Source of the DNA: Rhynchopus sp. YZ270_cl-10
Lineage: Eukaryota; Euglenozoa; Diplonemea; Diplonemida; Diplonemidae
NCBI GenBank assembly: GCA_964035575.1
Contig: OZ037888.1
Location: 1,054,001 to 1,118,000, forward strand
Direction: 5' to 3'
Length of the DNA: 64,000 nucleotides
Position numbers and translations under genes: made by a program. Every line of letters begins with the position of its first letter. Positions within the stretch are counted from its first letter, which is position 1. Shown here piece after piece: positions 44,935 through 55,362 of the stretch. The notes under the pieces were generated by a model. It had not been told where the DNA came from. It saw only the letters and a program-made list of their open reading frames with translations, and did not search any database.

Positions 44935-46770
44935 ATGGAGGGACCAGCATTTCCCCTGTCAACTGCGTTTGAGTGTATATGGGGTGGGAGTCCACAGTCC
45001 TGGAACTTCCACCCTGTAGAAATACTCTACACTCCCAGCACTCTCTTCTGCAGGTACGATCAAAAATATGCATCGGTCATATTTTACCTATGTGAAATCA
45101 AATCACTGCAAATCACAAAAAAAAACAAAAAGAAAAAAAAAATGGTCTCGGTCCGCAAAGTTTAATATGTTTGCTGAGAACATGATGAATTCTCAAAATT
45201 CCACCTCATCCCGGTATACGTTTTACAAGGGTATTTCTCTCGGGGCTTACGTTGTCATCTTTACAACACTTTTCTCCTTTTTTATTTTTTGTCGTTCTTT
45301 TTTTCCCAACCGGACCCTACATCACACAGGATTCATGCCCCTGTGTTTGTAATGATCCCGTTCATCTGGCTGATGAGTGCAAGCGGGAGTAGCACATATC
45401 AGATGTAAACCACAAAATGGATTGTACGACTGCATGGTTGGCCCCGTGACAGTGTACCCTGGTACAGCCGGTACCAAGGTACACTGTCACGAGAGGGCTT
45501 TGTATTTCAACTCTACTTCCCCCCCCCCCCCCCCCCCACAACCTTCCTTCACCCCACCTGTAGGGAAACCGAAGGTGAAGTAAGGATGAGCATTGACCGG
45601 TAAGCGGGTGGTTTTGGCACACGGAGTTTTCTATTCTGTAATGCCTTTGTATTTTATTGCGGGGGTGTGACAACTTTTCACTTTTTTTGTTTTATGTAAA
45701 TGTGCAACACGCTATCTTAACAGACCGCATACTGCTTCCCCTCCCCTGCTCCATCTCACTATTATTGATTCGTTTTGTTTTGTGTCTTTCTTTACCCTGG
45801 GGAAACGAAAGGACGGCCACGTATTAGGCACGTGAATCTGAATTGGGTTTCTATATTTCTATAGAGGATTCATTAATTCATAAAATGCAAACCGTCAATC
45901 CTTCTTTTTGTGTCCTTTCTAATGAATGTACACCAGTGTAAATCCTAAATATCTACTATATCGACTGATTTTTCAATTTTATTCGGAGGGACTTCACTGA
46001 CAGGAACAATGAAGTACCTGCGCAACTTTTCCCCCCTTCCGCCGCACCGAACGAACGTGCATGCAGAGTATCTTTAAAAAAAGAATAAAAATCAATCTCT
46101 GTACGTTATGGTGTGCAGTGTTTTCCACCTGATTTTTTTCCAAAGACAAACCCCCGGGGACCACACAACGACCCAAGCTCCACTAAACTCCACCAAACCC
46201 CACCACTTCAGGTGCACAGTTGTCTATAATATAAAACTATTTACCCACCGAAAGAAAAAGAGAAAGAAGAAAAAAGTAACAGAAAAACCCTCCTTTGCCA
46301 TCTTGTTACCTATGGCATTGAGGGAGTGGACAGAATTCACTACAAAAAGAAAAATATGGTCTTTCATTTCCTTTTAGTTCTCTTCCAACCATGACCCCGC
46401 CCCTGCCCCCTCTCTCCCGCCTCACCATTTTTCAACACCCCTCAGGATCTCAATGGTTGTGGGTGGCAAGCGGCTCAGCCTATGTGGGAAATTCACGATT
46501 GACGCGCAAGGGAAATGGGAGGAGGCCTCTGCTGAGCAGGTGGCGAAGCTGACTGAGCCTGTGCAGACGGCGTCAGTGGGGCTCGCGCTGTCCGGTAATG
46601 CGATAGCGAGAGCCACGTCGGCTAAGAATGAAGGCAGCACCTCCTCGAAACGTGAATCGCTCAGCTCCCGCAAAAGATCTGTCAAGCGAGATCGCAACAA
46701 ATCCAACAAACAGCCAAAGGCAGACACGCTAGTAACCCACAGACAGTCTGTCACCCTCCCACCACTGTGA
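44935..46770 (+). CDS. Hypothetical 147-aa protein (two exons)
   Basis: Exon 1 (44935-45053) encodes MEGPAFPLSTAFECIWGG and SPQSWNFHPVEILYTPSTLF. It ends in phase 2 at CTGCAG|GTACG and joins exon 2 (46446-46770) so that the shared codon is Arg. Exon 2 encodes ISMVVGGKRLSLCGKFTID, QGKWEEASAEQVAKLTEP and a basic Ser/Lys/Arg-rich tail (SRKRSVKRDRNKSNKQPK) that could be nuclear or RNA-binding. The intron is 1392 nt and contains a GAGGGCTTT repeat (45420-45510) and a C-tract, so a missed exon is possible. Part of exon 1 resembles the left part of element X. No family is recognised. Confidence 0.5.
45420..45510 (+). repeat. GCATGG...GAGGGCTTT dispersed repeat in an intron
   Basis: The most complete copy of this family: GACTGCATGGTTGG, GTACCCTGGTACAGCCGGT, then ACCAAGGTACACTGTCACGA, GAGGGCTTTGTATTTCAA. 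AAG|GTACAC before CACGAGAGG looks like a splice donor context. Confidence 0.55.
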
Positions 46771-47361
46771 TAAAATCGTAGTTGTTCGAGAAAATTTTAA
46801 AAAACTCAGCAAAGAGAGAGATTTCTGATTGCATAAAAAAGCGTGGCGTCAGAGTTCCTGCATATTTTTTCCCCCGTTTTATGGGCGGATAAAGTGCAAG
46901 AATTCTGAGAGCTGGAGGGGGGGCAGTATTAGCAAGAAATTAATATCTATTTTTCAACACAAAAATATGCCCCTTCCCCCACGTCAACCCTCTCCTTTAT
47001 CCTCTGCTTTCCAGCAAAGGATGCATGTGAGTTTGTGTTGGGTTTCCTGGTGCGTTTTTTTTTCCAGATTGTGTGTGCGCAGCGAGGCGCATTTCGTTTA
47101 CGTTTTCCTTTGGTTCAAAAAGACTTTAAAAAAAACGACTTAAAACAAAAAGGCGAAGACCGGTTGTCAATCGATTGAAATGTTCTGCCCTCTTTTTTTA
47201 AAATCCCTCCCCTGGAAGTTCCTCCCCTCTCATGTATTATCAACTTTTCTTTTTACGTTTTATGCCACCAACGGGCTACAACTTCTTCCACTTCTCTTCA
47301 GCACGCTGTAGTGGGGGGTGCAGCCGTGAACAAACAAAAGAAAGATACACAACAACATAAT

Positions 47362-49368
47362 ATGTCGTCCCCGAGCGAGACCCGGAAGCCTGCGGACACG
47401 CCCTTCAAGCAGCAGCGGCTGTGGGCGTGGCAGCCGATTTTGTCGCCACGGTGGGTGATCAGCTGCTTCTTCTTCATTGCTGCAGCGTTCATCCCGTTGG
47501 GCGCTTTGGTCACAGTCGCAAGCAACGACGTGTTGGAGTACGAGGTACGCTACGACGAATCCTTCAGCGACTGTCCATGGGTAAAGTCAACTGCAGACGG
47601 AAGCCTCGACCCCTGCACGACCGGCTGCCAAGGCGCACTCTGGAACGAAGACACCTGCGGCACTGAACAGTGCGGCATGGTCGGTGGCCTCGGCCAGTAC
47701 TGCCCCCGTACTTTCAACAACGACGTCGTCTACAGCCCCGAGATGCTTGCAAACCTCAGCAGCTGTGATCCCAAATGCTCGAAGAACGTTACCATCAATG
47801 TATGTACTATTTTGCAGGGGGGGAAGAAGAATCAATGATGTATAGGATATGGGTGGTTGACTCCACAGGTGAACTGATGCCCTTTTGTGTCTCAACCAAA
47901 AAGTCAAATTACTGTATTGGAGTAAAGAGAGGTTTGGAAGTAAGGAGAGAAGCTTTTTAATACTGCACCTTCACAGATCACAGAGACCCTGAAGCCGCCG
48001 GTGTACCTGTACTACAAGCTGACGTCGTTTTACCAGAACCACCGTCGCTATGCAAAGTCGAAGAGTGACACACAGCTGTCGGGGTCGAAGTCGGTGGGGT
48101 CCGACAACGAGGAGTGCCCGCCCCTCAACGAGCCGGGGTCGCTGCAGGACTGCGACGTATGTCAGGGTCTAACCTACACTTCTTTCTCTCTATCCATTTC
48201 CTCCTTTTGTCTGCATTTGCAACATCAACCATCTCCCCTTGAGCACCGCACACAACCCTGCACACAGGTCGATTTGGGCAAGGAATGCAAAAACGTAGAG
48301 ATCGTCAACTGCAAGAAGGACGCTGCAACAGGGAAATACCTCACCCCAACGGGAACATGCTACGACGAGACACCGACAGCACGCACCACGGTGGAGTATG
48401 CACACAAATCGTTATTTTAGCGTTCTTTTATTATTTTTGTACCCACTAATCCCCCCTGCCCCACTACGCCTACTGTTGAGCGCGCACTACCACCCCATTC
48501 CTCTTTTCTTTGCTCCCACACTAGTATAACTCCGTACCTAGCTAATAACACTCCACACACCTCCTCTCCAGTGAGCTGACCTACTCGCCTTGCGGGCTGA
48601 TCGCGTGGTCGATGTTCAACGACAGCTTCAAGCTCTCTAAGGCAAGCTCCAACGAAGTCATCTGCGACGGTGGTATGCCTCCTCTTCCATCCCCTTCATC
48701 TCCACCACACCCCAACTGCCTGCATTTTCAAAAAATCCCCCCCAAAAAAAATGACATCAACACAACCCACAGCCGCCGGCGACACTGATATGTGCCAGAA
48801 GACTGGCATCGCTTGGGACGCTGATGTTGACGAGAAATTCAAGGAGCCTGGCATCAACGATGAAAACACGATTTTCACACGCAACGGATTTGCCACGCAG
48901 ATGCAGTCTTGCATTGACAATGGTGCGGAGTGCAACACGTGGTCGGCCAATGATACGATGCCGATTTTGCCATACCTGTTCTCGGGGTGGTACTTCTTCG
49001 AGCCGTACCACAAGATCCCGCAGACTGTTGACCAAGACTTTATGGTGTGGATGCGCACTGCGTCGTTGCCTACCTTCCGCAAGCTCTACAGGAAGATCAT
49101 CAAGGGAACCGGCCCGAACGGAGAGGTCGAAGCTGGGGAGTACACGGTCCTCGTCGACCATCGCTTCGATACAGCGGGGTTCTCGGGTGAGAAGTACATT
49201 GTGCTCACAACGCTGACCTGGATCGGTGGTAAGAACTACTTCCTCGGTATTACCTACATCACCATCGGGTGCCTTTGTGTGATTCTTGCCTGCACGTTTG
49301 CGGTCAAGCATATGTTCTTCAGAACGAACAGACAGGAGGCTATGCAGAGTTATGCTAGCGGGCGGTAA
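47362..49368 (+). CDS. CDC50: CDC50/LEM3 family protein, flippase beta subunit (five exons)
   Basis: Exons 47362-47799, 47977-48156, 48268-48395, 48572-48672 and 48773-49368 total 1443 nt and give 480 aa in one frame. Family hallmarks are FKQQRLWAWQPILSPRWVI before the first membrane helix (~31-53), PVYLYYKLTSFYQNHRRYAK, SPCGLIAWSMFNDSF, a Cys-rich ectodomain with N-glycosylation sites, and a second helix near the C-terminus (ITYITIGCLCVILACTFAV). CDC50 proteins bind P4-ATPases, are needed for their exit from the ER and take part in the transport cycle. At 480 aa it is longer than the usual 320-400, mainly through an enlarged ectodomain. A P4-ATPase lies upstream on the same strand (850-9507). 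The third donor (GA|GTATGC at 48396) was chosen because the alternative GTGGAG would put a stop in frame. Confidence 0.95.
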
Positions 49369-49993
49369 AAAAAAGCGGGAAATTGAAAAAAAGGGGGGAA
49401 AGAGAGAGAGAACAAATGTACATAGTGTTAGAAAAATGGAAAATAAAGTGAAAATTAAAGGAGAAGTGGAGGGGTCTGTTGTGTCTTTTTTGTAATAAAA
49501 GTGGCCGAATTGTTTTTTTTTTGGTATGTTACATAATGTACCAGAGATTTTGGTCCAAATTTGTGTCAGAAAAATAGAATCAAAAACTGCTATTAAGGTT
49601 GAGGAACTACGTTTGATACCTTTTTTTGTGGAGTTGGAAAAAAAAGGCTTCGGCCAAATGTTGCGTACAGACCCTAGGTCCCCACTGTGGGTTCTTTGGT
49701 GATTGTCGGCACAATAATGATCTCTCTATTTCTTGAATTTCAGGTGTCATAGGGTGTGGAACGGCCGACGCAACAAAAAGTAAAATAAAATACAAGATAA
49801 AATTGAAGGCATTTACCCAATTGGTGTAAAGCAATTTTGTCGACACAAATAAAAGCAAAAAAAAGAAACATTCGCAACATAAAAAACCGCGGGGTAGGAT
49901 TCTGGTATGTTTTGGTCTGTTCAAATCTTGGGTCTGAGTCTATTTGGGGGTGGGGGTGGTGGCTGGGCTTGTGTTTCTATCCCTTAGCAGAAG
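49369..49993 (+). other. CDC50 3' flank with GTCGA-hairpin motifs
   Basis: No gene. Two copies of the TTGTCGRCACAA-type motif lie at 49702 and 49838. The first is preceded by GGCTTCGGCC (49648) and GTACAGACC, matching the order seen near 10220-10275. Confidence 0.45.
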
Positions 49994-51060
49994 CAGGGCA
50001 TATCCTAAATATGAGGTCTGAGCGGCCAAATTTGCCAAAAGGGTGCAAAAAAAAGGGGCGGATTTTTTTTTGATTTTTTTTCCAGGTTTCATCGTTGGTG
50101 GCGCTTTTAAACATCGGCATTTGCATTTCCGGAATCCGCCCGGCCAGTGGTGGGGTCAATTTGCCGAAATGGACAAGTTCTCGTTTTTGGTCAATTTCCG
50201 CACAGTACACAGTACACAGTACACAGTACACAGTACACAGTACACAGTACACAGTACACAGTACACAGTACACAGTACACAGTACACACGGGGTCCACCA
50301 ATCGTTTGGATTGTCGACATTTCGCAGAGTCACCAAAGTGTGAGATTTTTTCGGCATTGGAAAGATTGGGCCATTTCTGAGAACTTCAATAAATCAGATC
50401 TCTGAGAGATTTGTTTTTAATTCCCATTTTCATGTCGCGAGTTTACGTGGAAACGCCTTTGAAACCGTGCGTTCTTTAAGGATTCTATAGGAAAAACAGG
50501 CGTTTTGCACCAAAAACCACAAGTTTCAACACAAAACCCGGTTTTTTGGCCTAGACCCGTGTATGTGGCGCCGAAAACACGCTTGCGCGTTATCAGAACC
50601 CTGCGTGGGCCACACACACGGTCGTGCACACGTGCCCTTTGCCTTGTCACACAACCCACGTTTTCACACCCAAAAACGACAAAGCCGTTTGTGGGCAAAA
50701 ACCACCCAAAAACCCACACACAGGGGTTTGCGAGTGTTAAGGATTAGCAAACCCAAATATACAGTACACAGTACACAGGTACACAAAAAACTAGAAAACG
50801 ACACTTCGCTGCGACCACGGGCCACCCCATAGGGGGTGAATTTTTTCCCACCGAAAATGGTGTTTTTGGACTGTTTCGCACCAGATCTTTCCAAATATTT
50901 TTTTTACGGGCACTTTTGTCAAGTAGGTTTCCCCTTAGACCCCCTAGACCCCTCGTGCAAAAAAAAGGGGCAACGTGGGACCTTATAGCCGTGCAAAAAA
51001 AAGGGGCGCACTTTTTTTCAAAACCCGCGGGTACCGGGTACAGACTTAGGATATGCCCTG
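49994..51060. mobile_element. hAT-like non-autonomous element with perfect 8-bp target duplication
   Basis: The ends CAGGGCATATCCTAA and TTAGGATATGCCCTG are exact 15-bp inverted repeats, followed inward by AAAAAAAAGGGGCG on both sides. The flanks are both AGCAGAAG, an exact 8-bp target-site duplication. The CAG...CTG ends and 8-bp duplication are typical of the hAT superfamily. The interior holds a GGAATCCGCC/GTGGTGGGGTC module and an ACACAGT array (50199-50287). No transposase gene. Confidence 0.8.
50199..50287 (+). repeat. ACACAGT tandem repeat (7-bp unit)
   Basis: About 12 exact copies lie inside the hAT-like element, with a short echo at 50760-50780. Confidence 0.9.
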
Positions 51061-52526
51061 AGCAGAAGGTGTCTTTTTTTTTTTTTTTTTTTTTTTTTTT
51101 GTGTTGGCAATTTGCATGTTTTTTTTCAAGGTACGTATGGTCACGAGAAGGCTTTGTTATGTCAAGTCAAATGTATATTGCTGCGCTCGGGGAATTTCCA
51201 TGCGAGATGCTTTCCCCCCCTCTTGTATGATGTGAAACATAGTTGGAGTGGAGTGTCTGGCTTCTATTGTGTTGCCATATTGCGCAGTCCCCACTTTGGC
51301 AAATTCTTGGGGTAGTAAAACCTACATCCCCGAATTTTTTTCTACACAAATGATATCATTGAACACATCCCGCCCACATCATACAGGCTCATCTTACAAA
51401 AGAAAACATTTTTTTGTGTACCGACCCGGTAAGATGGAAATGACTGTGTGCCTAAGAGTTTCAACTCCCAAGCGCAGCACTCCGGGGGGGTTCGATAACC
51501 CGTGGAGTGTCAGTGCCTGCGTCCCCAGAGGGCGTTTTACACTCTCAACTTCACGAGAAGGAAAAAAGAACTCTTATTTATGTCGTATTGGTATAGTCAG
51601 CCACCTCCCCTACCCCCCTTTCGTCCCCCTCACCCCCCCCACCTCCGTTGGTTTAGAACCAACCTTCTAGCTCACAAGCGGTCCCCTCCCCCCTCCCAGT
51701 TCTGAAGGTTGCCAGCAAATATTTAGTACAGAATGAATGAGGAAAAATGCACAAAAACAAAAAAAGGGGGGGTTTTTTTTTGGGGGGAGGAGATGTAGGG
51801 TGTGCCAGTATGGACACAGTTCAGCATTTCAAGTTTTTTTCTTTCACCCACGGTTGTACCAAAGGTGACACTGTCGCGAGAGAAATGTTTTTGTATTTCA
51901 AGTCATCTATTTTTTTGGTCAATTTTTTGACTTTTTGTTTTTTGTGCAAAAAAAAATTTGGTGCGTCAACAGTGATTCGGTCATCTTACGGTATTCTTCA
52001 TTACTTTGTACAAAAAAAAAAAAAAAACAGGAGATATGCATCAACAATTACTTAATAGTGGTTGGTGGTTTGACGGAGTTCGTTCTCAAAGGTGTCTAAG
52101 CCCCCTCAATCAGTCTACACTAATACAAGCCACCTACCCGGTTTATTTTAGTGCCTGCGTCCGCCTGGTGTAATGGTAAGCCGTTTTGGACTTTATTTCA
52201 ACGTCTTTTTGTTATATTGCAAACATACGGCATGCCAAGAAAGGATGGGAACATTTTTTTTGTTGATCCCTCCTATGCTATCAATTTATTGATTGCATAT
52301 GTTGAAACACTGATATTGCTTTGCCACCCAAAGACATGGGAACGGGGTTAGGGAAGAGGTTCGTAGAAGAACGAACATACAAAACAGAAAAGACATTTTT
52401 TTTTTTTCCCCATTTTGTTCTTGTTTTTCATACCTTCTCCCAAGCTTTCACCCTCAGCCCATACACAAAAAAACAAACAATGATATTGTGACCCAAATAA
52501 AAATCCCAAATAAAAATCTCAAAAAA
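51061..52526 (+). other. Intergenic; dispersed repeats, no gene
   Basis: A 25-T run lies at about 51075-51100. CACGAGAAGG and CGCGAGAG variants of the dispersed repeat are at 51128-51170 and 51862-51905. A tRNA-like B box (GGGTTCGATAACCC) is at 51487-51500. A tRNA-like A box (TGGTGTAATGG) lies at 52167 but has no B box downstream. Confidence 0.4.
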
Positions 52527-53123
52527 ATGGCGGGATGGGGTACAAAACGTACTCAGGTCATGTCCCGTTCACGTTCCAGCGGTTTGACCTCTTTGACATC
52601 TTCTGTACGAGGTGCTTCTTTGCCGCAGGACCAACGAGACAGGCCTGGGACCGGGCCTCAGGCGGGTGTTGTGCTTGAACGTGAATCGGATGTGTTGAAA
52701 CGTGACAAACGGGTTCGAGATGCATTGGAGTATCTGGGGGTAACAAAGGCACTTGCGGCACACGAACGCCAGACACAACACCAACACCAGGTCCTTCAGA
52801 AGCTTCTCCACAGCCCACCCCCAGTCTCTCCGTTAGAGCGTGACAGACGCGACACGCACTGTCCTCCAACCCGAGCGGGGCAGAAGCGAGGAGGAAAGCA
52901 AATCGGCTTCTCCTTACCACACAGCAGCAGTAGCGGTGCCCTTCGCAGTGTATCCAGCGAGCTTGCGCCTGCAGCGACGGAGACGAAGGCGAAGACAGGC
53001 AGTGATGGCAAACGGCGCCGCAGTGCGACCCCCTCCGACAGTACAGCAAAACGCTCCTCCTCCTCAGGGGTGCCACAGACAGCGCGGGGCACCAAAGGGT
53101 TCAGCAGGATGTACCCACTGTGA
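52527..53123 (+). CDS. Hypothetical 198-aa Ser/Arg-rich protein
   Basis: A single open exon reads MAGWGTKRTQVMSRSRSSGL, a central DVLKRDKRVRDALEYLGVTK (the only segment that looks folded, probably helical), QTQHQHQVLQKLLHSPPPV and a Ser/Thr/Lys-rich tail ending GTKGFSRMYPL. An internal start at the second Met (52560) directly after ACTCAGGTC is possible. No family is recognised. CCCTCAG lies about 70 nt upstream of the first ATG. Confidence 0.5.
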   Translation: MAGWGTKRTQVMSRSRSSGLTSLTSSVRGASLPQDQRDRPGTGPQAGVVLERESDVLKRDKRVRDALEYLGVTKALAAHERQTQHQHQVLQKLLHSPPPVSPLERDRRDTHCPPTRAGQKRGGKQIGFSLPHSSSSGALRSVSSELAPAATETKAKTGSDGKRRRSATPSDSTAKRSSSSGVPQTARGTKGFSRMYPL

Positions 53124-54200
53124 GGTGGCTTACTATTTGAATGTGTCTCGAACAGCTCTTTCAAAACAACTCTTTCTTTCTGTTATTTTCTGATGGGGAA
53201 ATAATAGCGTCTCCGTAAAAATATACTGGCCGTAAAAAACACTATCTATCTTCACACAGGAAAACGGGAAACGAAACAGGGGGGGGAGTTTGTTAGTTGT
53301 ACGCTTCCACCTGGTTCCCATATGTTTTACCTTTTCTGGGGGGTTTTAGGGGAGTTAGGGACGCTTTTTTACGATCAGTTTTTTAGACAGTACTTACGGA
53401 GACAGTAGAATCGTATCACGCACCTTGTACTCCAATACATCGTGTAGTTTAAAGGTGGCTAAGCACGAGAGGCTTAGGATCATCTTAGAAATTTTTCTTT
53501 TTTTTTTATGCTTCAATGATCATCAAAGCGCCCCAACAATAGATTCACGCTGCCTCAAAAAAAAGTCAGGAGCGCAACACATCTGGAGAGTGCGTCTTTT
53601 GAAAGAAAATAGTACCTTTTTTTTGGATAATGGGGGTTTTTGGGGGGGCTGGGGGAGGGGGTTTTATTGTTGGTGATTTTTGCATAATTATCCACTTTTT
53701 TCGTTCTAATCGATTTCGCACAGAGGGGACCTAGGGAGAGGTATCTCCTAGTGGCGGTGGTATTCCCCCCTGGAGAGCACCCTTCCTCTCCAACCCCATG
53801 TCTACAAAACTAAGCAAAATTAAAACAGAGCACAAAGCACTTTTCAAAACATACAAAAACATTTTCGAACTCCTCCTTGGAAGAGTGCTTTCTGTAGTGT
53901 CCTTTAAAAAACCCTACTATGAAGTGTCCTTCTGGTGGCAGTTTTTTAAAGATGGTTTGCCTTTAGAGGAGAATAGAACGGTGCCTTGCGTCTGTTGATG
54001 TATGGTAGAGTGCTTGCACATTTTTTTTTGAACTTCTCTCTTGTGTGTTTCAGTGCAATAAAGAAAGTTGGTACAAATGTGTGTGTGTGTGTTTGATAAC
54101 GGGTTTAGAGTGGGTAACGCCTGAACGGAGTATGGCCCACTTGTGTGTGTGTGTGTGAGTCCTGCAGACACGATCGACTTAGCGAAATTACAAAAAAAAA
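53124..54200 (+). other. Intergenic; ACGAGAG-loop hairpin
   Basis: AAG|GTGGCTAAGCACGAGAGGCT at about 53452 forms the CTAAGC/GCTTAG hairpin. TG-rich microsatellites occur near 54075-54160. No gene. Confidence 0.4.
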
Positions 54201-55362
54201 CAGTGTTTCCCACGGTGAGATTTTGGGGTGAGAAATCTCACAAAAAAAAAAAAAAAAAAAAAAAGTGAAGTGAGAAATCCAGGGAAGTTCCTAAGTGGGA
54301 CCGAGAACATGAAATTCTGGATTTTAGTTTTTTTTTCCTTTTTTTTTTTCCTTTTTTTCCTTAGGGGGCTTTCTTGTGGTTTCTAGTGGGTTTCACTGTA
54401 GGTGACACACCACCAGTGTGGTGAAATGGTCGAAACTCTCAAAAGCAAGAGTTTTCAGGGGGCAAGAAAAAAAAATTGACAACAAAATCCTGCACCGTCA
54501 GGGCTGTACCCCCAATTTTTTTTTTGCCTGCGGCGCCATTTTTCATTTTTTGCTCTGCAAAAAAGGGTTCGTTGGAAGCTAAATTTTTACACTGTACTCA
54601 AAATTTTTTGCCTGCGGCGCCATTTATATTATTTTTTGCTCCGCAAAAAGAGAAGTGCAACGCCTCACCGTTCATCGGCGGAAGCACTGGTTCCACGGGT
54701 TATCGAACCCCAGAGAGCACTTCATTGGCATGCACACGGTTACCACGAGGGAGCGTATGTGCAGGTACAAAATCACTGCCCCATCCAAATAATATTCCCA
54801 ACGTCTTTGGGGATCCCCTTGCATTTTGCAGCCAAAATGCAACTAGACCAAAGCTGCAAAAAGTTCCGCGCGCGTGTAGCGCGCCCGGGTTTGGGACCCC
54901 TTTTTGAATTTCGAGGGGCGGTTAAAGTGGGCCCAGAATCACAGTTCTGACACTCATTTAGCATTGTGAGCAACGCACTAGTTGTCGTAGCCAAAATTTG
55001 TATCAATCAAGAACTTGTCCATTTTCTCGAAATGACCCCACTACAGTGAGGGTAGAGCTCGGAAAGCCCGAAAAAGGGCAAAAAACCCCACCCAAAAAAA
55101 GGAAAAAAACGGGAACATAAATCCAGAATTTTGCTGTTTTTTCCGAGAACAAGGAACAACCCTGGAGAAATCTCACCTGCAGGAAAAAAAAAAAAAAAAA
55201 AAAAAATCATGAACCACGGGAGTACCATGGGGAACTGGGTTGCTGACCGCACCATCCAGGCTGTACCTCAATTTTTTTTTGCCTGCGGCGCCATTTTCCC
55301 TTTTTTGCTCCGCAAAAAAGGGTTAGGACCATAATAGGTGTGTGACTATGTGCTGTAAAAAA

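Noticed and set aside
48391-48396. GTGGAG as the third donor of CDC50
   Set aside because: It would put TGA in frame at the next exon; GTATGC five bases later restores the frame and the SPCGLIAWS motif.
51470-52200. tRNA genes at the B-box-like and A-box-like sequences
   Set aside because: Neither site has both boxes plus a cloverleaf; they look like SINE fragments.
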